From Corynebacterium provencense (GTDB taxonomy: Bacteria > Actinomycetota > Actinomycetes > Mycobacteriales > Mycobacteriaceae), in the NCBI GenBank assembly GCA_900049755.1, contig LT160592.1:706283-770282 (forward strand): a stretch of DNA of 64,000 nt. Reading direction: 5' to 3'. Shown piece after piece: positions 8,518-17,568 of this stretch. The notes beneath the pieces were generated by a model. That model ran no database searches, had not been told where the DNA came from, and saw only the letters and a program-made list of their open reading frames with translations. A program made the translations under genes and the position numbers. Positions within the stretch are counted from its first letter, which is position 1. Every line of letters begins with the position of its first letter.

Positions 8518-8931
8518 TCAGGCTCCTCTCCTCGCAATCAGCGAGAAAGTCTGGGACACCATCTCGGCGCCCGTCGGATTGTGCGGTGACAGTCGGACCG
8601 GCTCGCTGTCACACTTCACGCTAGAAAACCGCACTTCACCCGCCCCGGTGAGCGACAACAGGGCATCCCCAACCCGCTCCGCTTCCGTCACAGTGACATC
8701 AAAATCAGGGCCCGTCGTCGCCAACACCGCCGTCGCCGACACCGCCCACCGAGCCCCCGGCAGCACCCCCAACTGCCGCGACGACGCCACCGACACCACC
8801 GTCATCACCACATCAGGCCTGTACGCCGCGTCACGGTCAGCACGGACCACACTGCCCGGCAATGCCACGGACAGGCCCTCCACCAGGGAGGCCACCACAT
8901 CGACACGCCCATGAACCGGCTCCAAACCCAT
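8518..8931 (-). CDS. Tail terminator / tail completion-type protein
   Basis: This protein of about 137 residues starts at ATG 8931, overlapping the TGA of the previous gene. It lies between the gp10-like protein and the tail tube, where siphophages encode the tail terminator. The mixed beta/alpha pattern (VVRADRDAAYRPDVVMTVVSVAS, then DFDVTVTEAERVGDALLSL) fits that family. No catalytic motif is expected. The assignment is positional. Confidence 0.6.
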   Translation of the reverse strand: MGLEPVHGRVDVVASLVEGLSVALPGSVVRADRDAAYRPDVVMTVVSVASSRQLGVLPGARWAVSATAVLATTGPDFDVTVTEAERVGDALLSLTGAGEVRFSSVKCDSEPVRLSPHNPTGAEMVSQTFSLIARRGA

Positions 8932-9242
8932 CAGCTCATCCCCTTCACTGCCTTGATCAGGTTGAACTGGCCAGGCACCCACTTGCCCAGCGTCCCGTCC
9001 CGCTTCTCCGCAAAGTGACCGAGCTCCAAAGCCACAGCCGCCGGATGCGCAGTGAACACCTCACGGTCAGGGCCACCAGCCGGCCCCTCCTTGAACGAGT
9101 CAGAGAAGTCACCGGTCCTGTGATGCGTCGCAGCCTGCGCCTGCACTGCCGCCAGCAGTTCCGTCGAAGTCTTCTTCACCTCAGCTCGAACCCCCGCCAT
9201 CTTCGCGACCTTCTTGTTCGCGTCCGGATACACCTCAGCCAT
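8931..9242 (-). CDS. HK97 gp10-like tail component
   Basis: This protein of about 103 residues starts at ATG 9242 (MAEVYPDANKKVAKMAGVRAEV). A long amphipathic N-terminal helix is followed by a short region with RTGDFSDSF, a pattern often seen in HK97 gp10-like head-tail joining proteins (helix, then xTGxLxxS). It overlaps the preceding gene by 8 bp. It probably takes part in neck or tail completion. Confidence 0.65.
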   Translation of the reverse strand: MAEVYPDANKKVAKMAGVRAEVKKTSTELLAAVQAQAATHHRTGDFSDSFKEGPAGGPDREVFTAHPAAVALELGHFAEKRDGTLGKWVPGQFNLIKAVKGMS

Positions 9243-9606
9243 CACGGCCACCTCTCACCACACCGGCCTCCCGCAGACGCACCACATCACGAGCCGTCGC
9301 ACGACTCCCACGGTGCCGCTTCGGCTCACCGACCACGTTGTACAGCACCCCGTCACCGTCAATGACCTGCGACAAATCATCGCCAGGGAACCGCGGACAG
9401 ATGAAATTCTTGACCGTCATCACCCCGATCTCCCCCGCCGCAGCCGCCGCGGTGATGTCCTCCGACGACGACTCCTGCAACCGGCCGTACACAGTCACCC
9501 GACCAGTCTCCACCGGCACCTGCCTGGCACGGTCACCATCCCGCATCTCACGCAGCACCACAGTGACCGTGTGCGACGACCCGACCCGATTGATCAGGCT
9601 CACCAT
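9235..9606 (-). CDS. Head-tail connector / neck protein, putative
   Basis: This 123-residue protein starts at ATG 9606 (MVSLINRVGSSHTVTVVLRE), overlapping the upstream stop by 7 bp. Its beta-rich C-terminus (GEIGVMTVKNFICPRFPGDDLSQVIDGDGVLYNVVG) resembles head-closure proteins that cap the connector. Its position between an adaptor-like and a gp10-like gene supports this. I do not recognise a specific family. Confidence 0.6.
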   Translation of the reverse strand: MVSLINRVGSSHTVTVVLREMRDGDRARQVPVETGRVTVYGRLQESSSEDITAAAAAGEIGVMTVKNFICPRFPGDDLSQVIDGDGVLYNVVGEPKRHRGSRATARDVVRLREAGVVRGGRDG

Positions 9607-10055
9607 CCACCCCCGTACCACGGGAAACCGAACTCCGACCCGTCCGGCACATACACGGTCGACGGAGCGCACACGTCACCCCGGGTCACCCCGACCGTGC
9701 CCAACCCCTTCACACGCTGCACCGCCCGGTACTCACCCAACGTCTTCAGCTCATTCGGCGTGAAGATGTCCGCCTTCGTCACCGACGCGTCCAGGCCATA
9801 GGAGTAGTCGCCAGACTGCTCCCGCGTGAACCTATCCGGGTTCGTGTACAGGCGCCGCGCGGCCAGCGCGAGGACAGCCATCGCCCCCGGCGGAACATCC
9901 AGCGGATCCGCCCACGGACGCTTCGTGATGTCCAGCGCCGCAGCACTGACCATCTCAATCACCCACACAGCCAGACCCTCGTCCACCGGACCAGCATCAG
10001 ACGGCAGGGACCGCTCCAAATCAGCAGGGTCAATCAACCGCACCCTGTCAGCCAC
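9600..10055 (-). CDS. Head-tail adaptor-type protein
   Basis: This 151-residue protein is encoded directly after the major capsid gene, the standard place of the gp6/gp15-type adaptor. The helical N-terminal half (PVDEGLAVWVIEMVSAAALDITKRP) and ALAARRLYTNPDRFTREQSGDYSYGLD are typical of actinophage head-tail connectors, which bind the portal ring. Start ATG 10055 is followed by MADRVRLIDPADLERSL. A 63-bp gap with a weak hairpin separates it from the capsid gene. Confidence 0.7.
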   Translation of the reverse strand: MADRVRLIDPADLERSLPSDAGPVDEGLAVWVIEMVSAAALDITKRPWADPLDVPPGAMAVLALAARRLYTNPDRFTREQSGDYSYGLDASVTKADIFTPNELKTLGEYRAVQRVKGLGTVGVTRGDVCAPSTVYVPDGSEFGFPWYGGGW

Positions 10056-10118
10056 GAGGGCCTCCTCCCATCAAGGCAGGCCCCCACCCAAGAGAATGAG
10101 TGGGAGCATCAGACAGAG

Positions 10119-11207
10119 CTACTCACCAGAAGCCGGAGGAGTGGCGGGAGGCGTAGCAGGAGCAGCAGCCTTCTCCTCGAAACCGGCCGTGCCAGTCAAC
10201 TTCACGATGCGCTGAGCATCGAGGACCTGAGCACCAGCGAAGGTGTCGGTGACCGCACGATCCTGCAGATGGTCAGCGTCGTAGTCCTGCAGGTACCGCA
10301 GGGTGAAGCCATCAGCACTGGCGGTGCCAGCGAACGCTGCACCACGCGGGGCGACGGTCGTGCGGGTCACCAGGGTCACCGCGTCACGCTGCACCGCGTA
10401 CGCGGCGAGCGGATCGATGGTGTAGTCCGCCACGATGGTGAAGCCATACAGGGTGCCGATGGTCGCACGACGCAGCTGGTCAGCGCTGCCGGACTCGTTG
10501 ACCTTCGTCAGCAGATCCTGAGACAGCAGCGCAGCCTCCCACCCGGACCCGACGACGAGAGTCCGGTTGTCCACCGGGACGCCACGCTCGGCGAAAAGCT
10601 GGTGCGCAGCACGGATAGCGGGGAGGACACCCGCATTGTCCGCAGCGGTGAGAGAAGCGGCCTTGACGGACACCTTCGCCCCATAGCCGGCGAACTGCAC
10701 GCCTGCGGCGCGAAGGGCGTTGATGTCCGTGTACGTCTTCCCGTCAACACCGACGATCGCGCCCTTCGCAGCCTTGTCGATCGCGGTGAGCCCGGCAGGG
10801 ACCGAAGCGAAAGCCTCAGCGACAATCGCGTTGATGTCCTCCGCGACGGACTCAGCCATCGGGGCAACGACCTCACGCTCAATGTCGGTGAGGGTGAAGG
10901 TCTGGAAATCGTCCGGCAGCTTCACGGCCTGGTACACCTGATCACTCACGGTAACGTGGGTGTACGGCTGCAGCAGGTTGGAGTAGGTGATGGCGTTCTC
11001 GGCAGCACGATCGGCGGCAGTGTACCGTCGCGCCTTCTCGATCATGACAGGTCGCTTCACCGTGACAGTCGCACCACGACCAGCGGTGAACTCCTTGGAG
11101 AAGTCCTGGTTCACGATGCGCGCCAGGGTGGACTTGTAACGCAGGGCAGCCAGCATTGATGTGGCAACCTGCCCAGGGGTGTACAGGAGATGCTGCGGAG
11201 CAGCCAT
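10119..11207 (-). CDS. Major capsid protein, P22 coat protein-like
   Basis: This 362-residue protein starts at ATG 11207 (MAAPQHLLYTPGQVATSMLAALRY). The N-terminal pattern, the segment RPVMIEKARRY and the downstream HVTVSDQVYQAVKLPDDFQTF fit the P22 gp5-like coat family found in many actinophages. It folds as an HK97-type capsomer in that family. The gene follows a scaffold-like gene and precedes the adaptor. The C-terminal tail is Ala/Pro-rich (APATPPATPPASGE), as seen in capsids with a flexible tail. No maturation protease is encoded beside it. Confidence 0.85.
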   Translation of the reverse strand: MAAPQHLLYTPGQVATSMLAALRYKSTLARIVNQDFSKEFTAGRGATVTVKRPVMIEKARRYTAADRAAENAITYSNLLQPYTHVTVSDQVYQAVKLPDDFQTFTLTDIEREVVAPMAESVAEDINAIVAEAFASVPAGLTAIDKAAKGAIVGVDGKTYTDINALRAAGVQFAGYGAKVSVKAASLTAADNAGVLPAIRAAHQLFAERGVPVDNRTLVVGSGWEAALLSQDLLTKVNESGSADQLRRATIGTLYGFTIVADYTIDPLAAYAVQRDAVTLVTRTTVAPRGAAFAGTASADGFTLRYLQDYDADHLQDRAVTDTFAGAQVLDAQRIVKLTGTAGFEEKAAAPATPPATPPASGE

Positions 11208-11212
11208 AGCAC

Positions 11213-11800
11213 TTACCTCTCGAAGATTCGAGCACCGATCTTCCCCAGATCGGTCTCAGTTTCCGGTGTCACCCGGAAATCCCCCTGACGATCACCAGTG
11301 GCCGGCGGGGCGCCAGGCACAAAGCTCTTCTTCCCGACCAGTTCCAGCAACTTCTCAGCATCAGCATTCAGCTCCTCCGGAGTGGACCCCTGCAAGCGAG
11401 CGGCAAGCTCCAGCGGCAGGCCGGTCTGCTCAGCCGCCTTGTACTTCGCCAACTCCGATTCCGCACTCACAGCACGGTCACGAAGCTTCTTCGCCTCACG
11501 GTTCTTCCTCCGCAGTCGCTTCCGCCACGCCTCATCATCCGCGGAATCCACGACATCATCGTCGTCGTCATCCTCATCAGACTCAGCATCAGCCTCATCG
11601 GACACATCCTCGGCAGCGTCGACCTCGCCAGTCGGCTGCTCCGGAGCATCCAGCTCCTGGGACTCGTCGGCACTGTCCACCTGCTCCGCCTCCTGGGCTG
11701 GGGCCTGCACGTCAGTGTTGTCGTCAGTCAGATTCTCGGGCACTTCTTGTCCTCTTTCGCTCCAGGCGTTGAGATGATCCACAGGCTCCCGGCCTGTCAT
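11213..11800 (-). CDS. Scaffolding protein
   Basis: This 195-residue acidic protein sits directly upstream of the capsid gene. It has a long disordered N-terminus with a run of seven Asp residues (SDEDDDDDDVVDSADD) and a central coiled coil (WRKRLRRKNREAKKLRDRAVSAESELAKY). The C-terminus, around TETDLGKIGARIF, probably contacts the coat protein. Length, charge, coiled coil and position are those of phage scaffolds. The start overlaps the end of the minor head gene by 4 bp. Confidence 0.82.
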   Translation of the reverse strand: MTGREPVDHLNAWSERGQEVPENLTDDNTDVQAPAQEAEQVDSADESQELDAPEQPTGEVDAAEDVSDEADAESDEDDDDDDVVDSADDEAWRKRLRRKNREAKKLRDRAVSAESELAKYKAAEQTGLPLELAARLQGSTPEELNADAEKLLELVGKKSFVPGAPPATGDRQGDFRVTPETETDLGKIGARIFER

Positions 11801-12936
11801 GCGCTCAGCTTCTCAGCCTCTTTGCGGTACCTCGCGATTCGCGACACCAGGGCCTTGTGCTCCTGTGTCAGGGACATCACAGCAATGTCCTCATCCGACT
11901 GACCCCGCGCTTTCAACTCCGCAATCTCCTGCTGCACACCTACTGCACGCTTCTCCAGCTCGTCGGCGTACGCCCGATACCGCTGGGAATCCCAGGCACC
12001 GGCCATCGGGTTCTTCTCGGCACTCCTCCGCTCCGACGCTTTCGCCGGTGCCGGCCGCTTCCGCCTCCCCGTCGACTGCCCATGCACCGGCGCCGGCCGC
12101 CGAGTCCCATCCAGTGGCCCGTCGTAGTTCTCCGGCAGCGTCCCCGAATTCCGCCACCGCTGCCACGCCAGCCACGGATTCTCCTGCCCAGCAGCAACCT
12201 GCGCCCACTCCTCGGCCAGCTGATTCCCATTGCCGGGCAGGTTGATCTTCCCGTCGACCTTGTACACCGGCTCCATCGTGCACTGGCAGTGGTCGTGTAC
12301 CTTGAACCGGCCGTCGCCGACGAACCTCGCGTTCGAGGCCGTGAACGCGTCCGACCGGTACAGCAGTGTCCCCGCAGCCTCCTCCCCCGCGAAGTACAGG
12401 CCACGAGAAGCCAGCATTGCGCAGAACGGGCACGGGTCAGCGTCGACGACCCTGGCGTACCCGACCGGCCCATTCCCCCGCCTGACCTCGGCCTCAATCA
12501 CCTGCCTGCCACCATCAGCAGCCAGCTTCGTTGCCTTCCCCACCACCGACTGACGTGTCCGCTCCACACCCTCAGACTCCGAATACCCCTTCCGAGAAAG
12601 AGACTTCGCCACCCCCCGAGTCGTCGCCAGAATCTCCCTCGCAATCTCCACCTCATCAACTTCCGACGGTTCCTCCACCGGGGCAGGGGCATCCGGAGCC
12701 TCCACCGCATGAAAAGCATGCAGGTAGTCCACGCTGAGCATCCGGGACGCCTCCCGGTACCTGGCGATCTCCACAGCCGCCTGCCGCGCGAACTCCTCCG
12801 CAGACTCATCAATCCGCGACCAGTCAAACAGCCGGGCAAACAGCTTCACCAGCACCTTCGCCAGCGAATCCCCCACCTTCACCTGCTGACGCCGATGCTC
12901 CTCCGTCAGCTTGTCACCGGCATGCGTCCTCGCCAT
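11797..12936 (-). CDS. Minor head protein (VG15/MuF-type)
   Basis: This 379-residue protein is encoded just after the portal gene, with overlapping stop and start. An N-terminal helical region is followed by the Cys/His signature DADPCPFCAMLASRG with HDHCQC about 50 residues later, typical of the VG15-type minor head proteins of actinophages and of head-morphogenesis MuF relatives. It probably occupies the inner head near the portal. The C-terminus is a basic coiled coil (ALVSRIARYRKEAEKL). I see no toxin domain. Confidence 0.8.
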   Translation of the reverse strand: MARTHAGDKLTEEHRRQQVKVGDSLAKVLVKLFARLFDWSRIDESAEEFARQAAVEIARYREASRMLSVDYLHAFHAVEAPDAPAPVEEPSEVDEVEIAREILATTRGVAKSLSRKGYSESEGVERTRQSVVGKATKLAADGGRQVIEAEVRRGNGPVGYARVVDADPCPFCAMLASRGLYFAGEEAAGTLLYRSDAFTASNARFVGDGRFKVHDHCQCTMEPVYKVDGKINLPGNGNQLAEEWAQVAAGQENPWLAWQRWRNSGTLPENYDGPLDGTRRPAPVHGQSTGRRKRPAPAKASERRSAEKNPMAGAWDSQRYRAYADELEKRAVGVQQEIAELKARGQSDEDIAVMSLTQEHKALVSRIARYRKEAEKLSA

Positions 12937-14318
12937 CAGGACACCTCAGACACAGTGCTCTCAACCTGGCGAGAGAATGACGCGGCCAACGGGTCACGCT
13001 CGTACGCCTCATCTTTCAGACGGGTCCACTCCTCAATATCAGCGGACTCCACACCCGGCACCATCCGCCACAATCCCTCAGCCGGGATCCCCAGCTGCGT
13101 CGCCAGCTTCCCGAGAGCATCCGCGGCCTGAGCCAGCGACCTGATCTCCATGTCCTGCCAGGTCACACGAACCAGCGAGTCCTCCGCCAGATCCGACCAG
13201 CCCGCCAGAGTGGCGGCAGCCCGCAGCAGCCGCGAGTACGACGCACTGGCGGACACCTGCCGCTCAAACACCTTCTTCGTCAACGGGGCCCTGGCACTGG
13301 CCAGAGCATCTGCGGACAGATTCACCAGCTGCCCTGTCAACGCATGCGCCGGCGTCTGCGACACAGCAGCCAAGGCTTCAATGTCCGACCGCCAACTGTT
13401 CACGAACGGGTCCAAAGCGGTCGCATCCAGAGTGCCGAACTGCACATCCGGCTTCTCTGCCACCAGAATGTCATCCTGCGCCAACTTCAACTTCAACTGC
13501 TCAGTGGCGGCCGGGTCGAGCTGATCGGTCGGATCGCCGTCCTCGTCCAGCAGTGACGGCAGCTCCAGCCCGGTGACTGTCTTCACCTTCCATGAGTTGT
13601 AGTGCTGTGCCAGCAGACGGTCATAGGCGGTCTTGTTGATCCTCGCCGCAGACGGAATGAATGGCGTGACCTCCCCCGTCACCCGCCCATCAAGATCCTC
13701 ACGATTCGCGAATCGAACCACCGGCACGAAATCCAGACCCGTCGGCGCCGGCTCCCCGACAACCAGCCCGTCCATCACAGAACCAGGAACCGGGACACCC
13801 TTCCTGAGCGCGAAAGTCTGCCCCGGCACACTCAACCTGTAGGACCCGACCCTGGCGTCCAGGACTTCAAGAGCAGCCGACGGGTACGGATCCCCCAACG
13901 CCTCATACTCGACCGCCATCCTGTTCGGCGACACGAACCGGACCCGCGGCATCGGGTCCTTCGACGCCTGCGCCACACCGTACGCATGACCATAAGCGAC
14001 CATCGCACGGTGCATGCCAACCTGCGCAGACTGCAGACCATTGCCGTACCACGTCTGCCGCAACCGCTCGTCAGCGCCACTGGTCCCCACGATGTTGTCC
14101 ACAAACATCGCCTGAACCACATTGTCCACGACGAGCCGGAGCCAGGGGGTGCGAGACAGGTCAGCGAGCGCCCTATGCTCCCACGTCGCCTTCCTCGGCA
14201 GCTCGAACCCACGCTCCTGCGGCCACAGCCAAGAATCGATCGCTTCACACTCCTGCTGCTGCCGTGACAGCCGGGACAGCAACCGGTCGAAAAATGCCTT
14301 GATCTTCTCAGGGGTCAT
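12936..14318 (-). CDS. Portal protein (SPP1 gp6-like)
   Basis: This protein of about 460 residues has the portal hallmarks: an N-terminal helical region, LVVDNVVQAMFVDNIVG, RMAVEYEALGDPYPSAALEV in the wing, and the long stem helices near VSQTPAHALTGQLVNLSADALASARAPL. It forms the dodecameric DNA channel that docks the terminase. ATG 14318 was preferred. A GTG at 14336 would add six residues. The terminase gene is 48 bp upstream and the minor head gene overlaps its end. Confidence 0.9.
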   Translation of the reverse strand: MTPEKIKAFFDRLLSRLSRQQQECEAIDSWLWPQERGFELPRKATWEHRALADLSRTPWLRLVVDNVVQAMFVDNIVGTSGADERLRQTWYGNGLQSAQVGMHRAMVAYGHAYGVAQASKDPMPRVRFVSPNRMAVEYEALGDPYPSAALEVLDARVGSYRLSVPGQTFALRKGVPVPGSVMDGLVVGEPAPTGLDFVPVVRFANREDLDGRVTGEVTPFIPSAARINKTAYDRLLAQHYNSWKVKTVTGLELPSLLDEDGDPTDQLDPAATEQLKLKLAQDDILVAEKPDVQFGTLDATALDPFVNSWRSDIEALAAVSQTPAHALTGQLVNLSADALASARAPLTKKVFERQVSASASYSRLLRAAATLAGWSDLAEDSLVRVTWQDMEIRSLAQAADALGKLATQLGIPAEGLWRMVPGVESADIEEWTRLKDEAYERDPLAASFSRQVESTVSEVS

Positions 14319-14366
14319 GCGAATATGGTCACCCACCTGGGAATATGCACAGCAGCTAGCGACATA

Positions 14367-15878
14367 TCACGCCACACGGCCCCTCCGCTTCTTCACCACC
14401 GGCTCCATCTCCAGCCCCCGCACCGCCAGAGTCACCGCCCGCAACGGCTCCACCCGAACCTCCCCGAACGCCTGCCACGTCCACGCCGACTTACTGGTCC
14501 CCACCAGGCGTCGCCGGGCCGTATGCGCCGCATCATCCAACAGCGGATGCTCACCGTGGAGCACCGACGGGGCAGGGAACCCGTCCTCATCGCGTCGGAC
14601 AAGCATGTCGTACAAGGTCGCCGTCCCCGACGTGATGTCACGAGTCGACGCCAGCGACACCGGCACACCAGCCTCCGACAACCGCGGCGCCAACGCCGCC
14701 GTCCCAGAGAAAGAATCGATGACCACCCCGGCGTACGGCTTGTGCTTCTTCACCACGCGGGCGACCTCGTCCTGGACCCATGCCACCCCAGGCTTCGCAG
14801 CGATAATGTCGACCACGACCCGGCCATCGACAAGCTCGGCAGCACCAGCGAGGACCGCCAGATCCCGATCCGGCGTGACCTCCAACGCCAAGGACCGACG
14901 CTTCACCTTCGTACCAATGAGCGCCTCCGGCGTGGCAAAACTGCGACCCCACAAGTCCACACCAATCGCGGCGTCGGTGCTGGCATCGGCCCAGATGCCG
15001 AGACGCTCACGCTTGTACGACTCCTCATCCATCACCCCCAGCTCAGTCTCACTGATCCACTCCCACGTCTGCAGGTAGCCCAGCGACGGGTTCGACTGCT
15101 GCACCGCGTCCACAGACCGCCAATCACCACGAGGATCAGCCGACCACTCGAAATACGCGAGATGCTTGTTGTCCTCCGGGTGCTCCACCGCCTTCTCACG
15201 CACATTCAGCAGCGTCTCCGAGTAGTCAAAACCCGTCGAAGACGTGTACCAAACCTGCGGCGACGGCCTAGACGACAGCGTCGGAAGAAGATCCGACACC
15301 AGCGTCGCCGACAGTGCGAACGCCTCATCCAGGATCACACAGTCACCCTGCAGGCCACGCCCATTCGACCGCGACGACCGGGCCAGGAAATCCAGCCGCC
15401 GCCCGTCCTTCAAGATAATCGCCGTCTCCTTCGAATCCGGCATCTTCTTCACCTTCGCCAGCATCCACGGCGTGGCCTCAATGATCTTCTTGAGCTCCTC
15501 GTACTCGTTGTGCGCCGTGCGGAAAAGGTGCGCGGTATGCACCAGGCGCTCCTCACCCAACAGGAACAGTCCTGCGAGCAGGCGCGCCCGGACGATGAAG
15601 TTCTTCCCGTTCTGCCGCGGCACCACCAACCCGACCTGGAACGCCTGGAACTTGTCCGTGACCGGGTCCGCGGCCATCGCGTTGTTCAGCACCAACTGCT
15701 GCCACGGCAGAAGGTCCATGCCGACCACCGCCGCCAGGTCCGTGATGTCCTCCCCCACGCTGTACGTCCACTCCGGCGCGTGGAAAACCTGCGGAACCTG
15801 GTTGCCCACCGGGGAGGTCCGCGGCTCCATCAGCGACCCCGGCACCACCAACCGCGGATCTGCGGCCGACGCAGTCAC
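14367..15878 (-). CDS. terL: Terminase large subunit
   Basis: This 503-residue DNA packaging motor has an ATPase half with a Walker A-like GLVVPRQNGKNF (about residues 83-95) and Walker B GDCVILDEAF (about 180-190). Its RNase H-like nuclease half has VVIDSFSG and a second acidic cluster near HPLLDDAAH. It cuts concatemers and pumps DNA through the portal. It starts at 15878, overlapping the small-subunit stop by 4 bp. All domains appear intact. Confidence 0.95.
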   Translation of the reverse strand: MTASAADPRLVVPGSLMEPRTSPVGNQVPQVFHAPEWTYSVGEDITDLAAVVGMDLLPWQQLVLNNAMAADPVTDKFQAFQVGLVVPRQNGKNFIVRARLLAGLFLLGEERLVHTAHLFRTAHNEYEELKKIIEATPWMLAKVKKMPDSKETAIILKDGRRLDFLARSSRSNGRGLQGDCVILDEAFALSATLVSDLLPTLSSRPSPQVWYTSSTGFDYSETLLNVREKAVEHPEDNKHLAYFEWSADPRGDWRSVDAVQQSNPSLGYLQTWEWISETELGVMDEESYKRERLGIWADASTDAAIGVDLWGRSFATPEALIGTKVKRRSLALEVTPDRDLAVLAGAAELVDGRVVVDIIAAKPGVAWVQDEVARVVKKHKPYAGVVIDSFSGTAALAPRLSEAGVPVSLASTRDITSGTATLYDMLVRRDEDGFPAPSVLHGEHPLLDDAAHTARRRLVGTSKSAWTWQAFGEVRVEPLRAVTLAVRGLEMEPVVKKRRGRVA

Positions 15879-16522
15879 TCCCCAGCCTCCCGGGCAGCCT
15901 TCGCCGCCGCCGCACGCCGCGCAGCGCGCTTCTCCGCCAACTGGTCCTCCACCGACGGGCCATCAGACTTCGCCTCGGCCTGTTTCAGCACACCGATCTT
16001 GTTCAGCGCTGTTGCCACCGCCGCCTGCATCTGCCGCGCCTCCCCGATCATGTTGTTCACCACCACCTGGACCTGCACATCCCCGGTGCGCAGCTCCTCC
16101 GGCTCCCCCAGCTCGAACCACAACGTCGACTGCACCGACAGCGCGGCCGAGAAGCGTTCCAACCGGTCGCGCATCCGGCACGCCTCCCCGAGGACCACCT
16201 TCGCACCCGCGTCCAGGTCGTAGGCGCCCGTGATCTCATCCCACAGAGCACGGCCCTGACGCTTCAAGAACGCCGGACGATCACCCTCCTGGCCCACCGG
16301 CGGCCCGTCGACCACCACCGCCGCAGCAGCCTCCTGCCGCTCCCACTTCTTCGCCCGAGACTCACCCCGCGGACGAATCTCACCCGCCCGACGAGCACGC
16401 TCATGCTCCCGATGAGCAGCCCGGCACGCCTCACACGTCTGCTCCCCACGCTTGATGTGCTGCCGGTACCCGGCCGTCGTCCCGCACTGCTTCCGGGCCA
16501 CCGCCGGCTTCTTCTCCGCCAT
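15875..16522 (-). CDS. terS: Terminase small subunit (P27-like)
   Basis: This 215-residue protein starts at ATG 16522 (MAEKKPAVARKQCGTTAGYRQHIKRGEQ). The N-terminal QTCEACRAAHREHERARR is a short Cys/His cluster seen in small terminases of some actinophages. The C-terminal part (ALWDEITGAYDLDAGAKVVLGEACRMRDRLERF) is the P27-type helical core. It recognises the packaging site and recruits the large subunit, whose gene overlaps it. Repeated motifs just upstream may be its binding site. Confidence 0.85.
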   Translation of the reverse strand: MAEKKPAVARKQCGTTAGYRQHIKRGEQTCEACRAAHREHERARRAGEIRPRGESRAKKWERQEAAAAVVVDGPPVGQEGDRPAFLKRQGRALWDEITGAYDLDAGAKVVLGEACRMRDRLERFSAALSVQSTLWFELGEPEELRTGDVQVQVVVNNMIGEARQMQAAVATALNKIGVLKQAEAKSDGPSVEDQLAEKRAARRAAAAKAAREAGE

Positions 16523-16881
16523 GCGCAGCACGATAGAAGCCCCCGGTGGAACCCCGGTGGAACTCGACGGCCAGTAGAAATCGGCAGGTAGCGGCACCGG
16601 ACGGGGCGAGACTGCGTCTCGATTCTAGACGGTGTTCGAATAGTTCCACCGGCAGCAGGTTGGAACCGCTGGTAGCTGGCCGGTCGTGGGCGCGGATACC
16701 AATACCGGTAGGTGGGGGGCTCTGGGTGGGAGGGGAGGCACCCCCCAGGGCTTCAAGTGTGCAGTCGAACAGGGGCGAACGAGTGTGCGAGTGGTCGAGG
16801 GTGTGGCGTGCGGTTCGCATGGTTTTTCCGTTTCGTCGTGGTTGCGTGTGGTGTGCTGGTGGGTGGTGTGGGGTCTGGGGG
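16523..16881. other. 359-bp intergenic region, candidate packaging site
   Basis: No convincing gene is present. The 10-mer CCGGTGGAAC occurs twice in tandem (16543-16552, 16554-16563) and once inverted (16643-16652), beside a related TTGGAACCGC at 16660-16669. The region lies between the HNH nuclease and terminase genes, the usual place of a cos or pac site in actinophages. The site itself is not proven. Confidence 0.45.
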
Positions 16882-17169
16882 TCACCAGTCGAGGAGGGTG
16901 GTGGCGTGTTTGATTGCGCTGCGTCCGTCACTGCGCTGGCTGTTGCATTGTCTGTGTGCTGGTCGTGCTTCGCCGTGTGCTTCGTCGCCGCCGCGTCCGA
17001 CTGGTACGACGTGGTCGAGGGAGAAGGCCCGGTCGTGGTCGACGGGGAGGGTCATGTCGATGGGGTCACCGCAGAGCCAGCAGACAGCGAGGGTTGGGTC
17101 GTGTTCGAGGCGGCGGCGTTCCCTGGCGACGCGACGCCGCCATGTGGTGGAGCGTTCGCGTTGTGCCAT
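16882..17169 (-). CDS. HNH endonuclease
   Basis: This 95-residue protein has CWLCG with a later ARPAHRQCN, framing the HNH core FSLDHVVPVGRGGD. The layout (Cys-x2-Cys, DH, then N) is that of small HNH nucleases that many head-tail phages encode beside the terminase and need for cleavage of genome ends. It is in the same direction as the packaging genes, 359 bp before the small subunit. It starts at ATG 17169. Confidence 0.88.
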   Translation of the reverse strand: MAQRERSTTWRRRVARERRRLEHDPTLAVCWLCGDPIDMTLPVDHDRAFSLDHVVPVGRGGDEAHGEARPAHRQCNSQRSDGRSAIKHATTLLDW

Positions 17170-17171
17170 TG

Positions 17172-17387
17172 TCAGTCGTCCTCGTCATCGTGGGGGGTGG
17201 GGAGGCAGTCGAGGGTGAGGGACTGTTGTGCCAGGGCGATCATCCCGGCCTTGATCATCATGGGGACGGGGCGTGTGGCGGATTCGTGGTTGGTCCACAC
17301 TTCGGTGGTGGCGAGGTCACCGTCCTGGTCGAGGCCGTAGGTGACGGTGTAGGTGGCGATGGGTGCGATGATCTCCGGGTGGTCCAT
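17172..17387 (-). CDS. Hypothetical 71-residue phage protein
   Basis: It starts at ATG 17387 (MDHPEIIAPIATYTVTYGLDQDG), 2 bp after the stop of a small membrane gene, and ends 2 bp before the HNH gene. The sequence alternates short beta-type segments and ends in an acidic tail (PHDDEDD). Close packing with its neighbours supports it as a gene. I do not recognise a family. Confidence 0.55.
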   Translation of the reverse strand: MDHPEIIAPIATYTVTYGLDQDGDLATTEVWTNHESATRPVPMMIKAGMIALAQQSLTLDCLPTPHDDEDD

Positions 17388-17389
17388 GG

Positions 17390-17500
17390 CTAGTCCTTGT
17401 GGGTGTGGTGGTAGGCCCACTCTGCGAGGAGGGTGAGGGGGAATCCTGCGGCGAGGGTGCCGAGGATGATGAGGGGTCCGTCGAGTTCTCCGAGGAGCAT
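17390..17500 (-). CDS. Small single-helix membrane protein
   Basis: This 36-residue peptide reads MLLGELDGPLIILGTLAAGF and continues to a His/Lys-rich end. It has one hydrophobic helix of about 18 residues and is followed 2 bp later by the next start. Tight spacing and composition suggest a real small gene. Role unknown. Confidence 0.45.
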   Translation of the reverse strand: MLLGELDGPLIILGTLAAGFPLTLLAEWAYHHTHKD

Positions 17501-17568
17501 GGTGTGAGCATGACAAAGCCCCCACCGTCACCCGTGAAGGGCGACAGTGGGGGCGAGAGTGGGAGGGG
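17501..17568 (-). terminator. Possible terminator after the lipoprotein gene
   Basis: The stretch after the lipoprotein stop contains CCCCCACTGTCGCCC and GGGTGACGGTGGGGGC (minus strand), which can pair as a hairpin with a CCCCCAC/GTGGGGG core. No clear T run follows. It would separate the independently promoted lipoprotein gene from the late genes downstream. Confidence 0.45.

Noticed and set aside
10119..10130. GTGAGTAG copy at the capsid gene end as an operator
   Set aside because: No promoter hexamers nearby and the flanking bases differ from the 11-mer.
14325..16223. 632-codon plus-strand frame opposite portal and terminase
   Set aside because: Arg/His/Pro-rich composition typical of antisense GC-rich DNA; the terminase on the other strand has full motifs.
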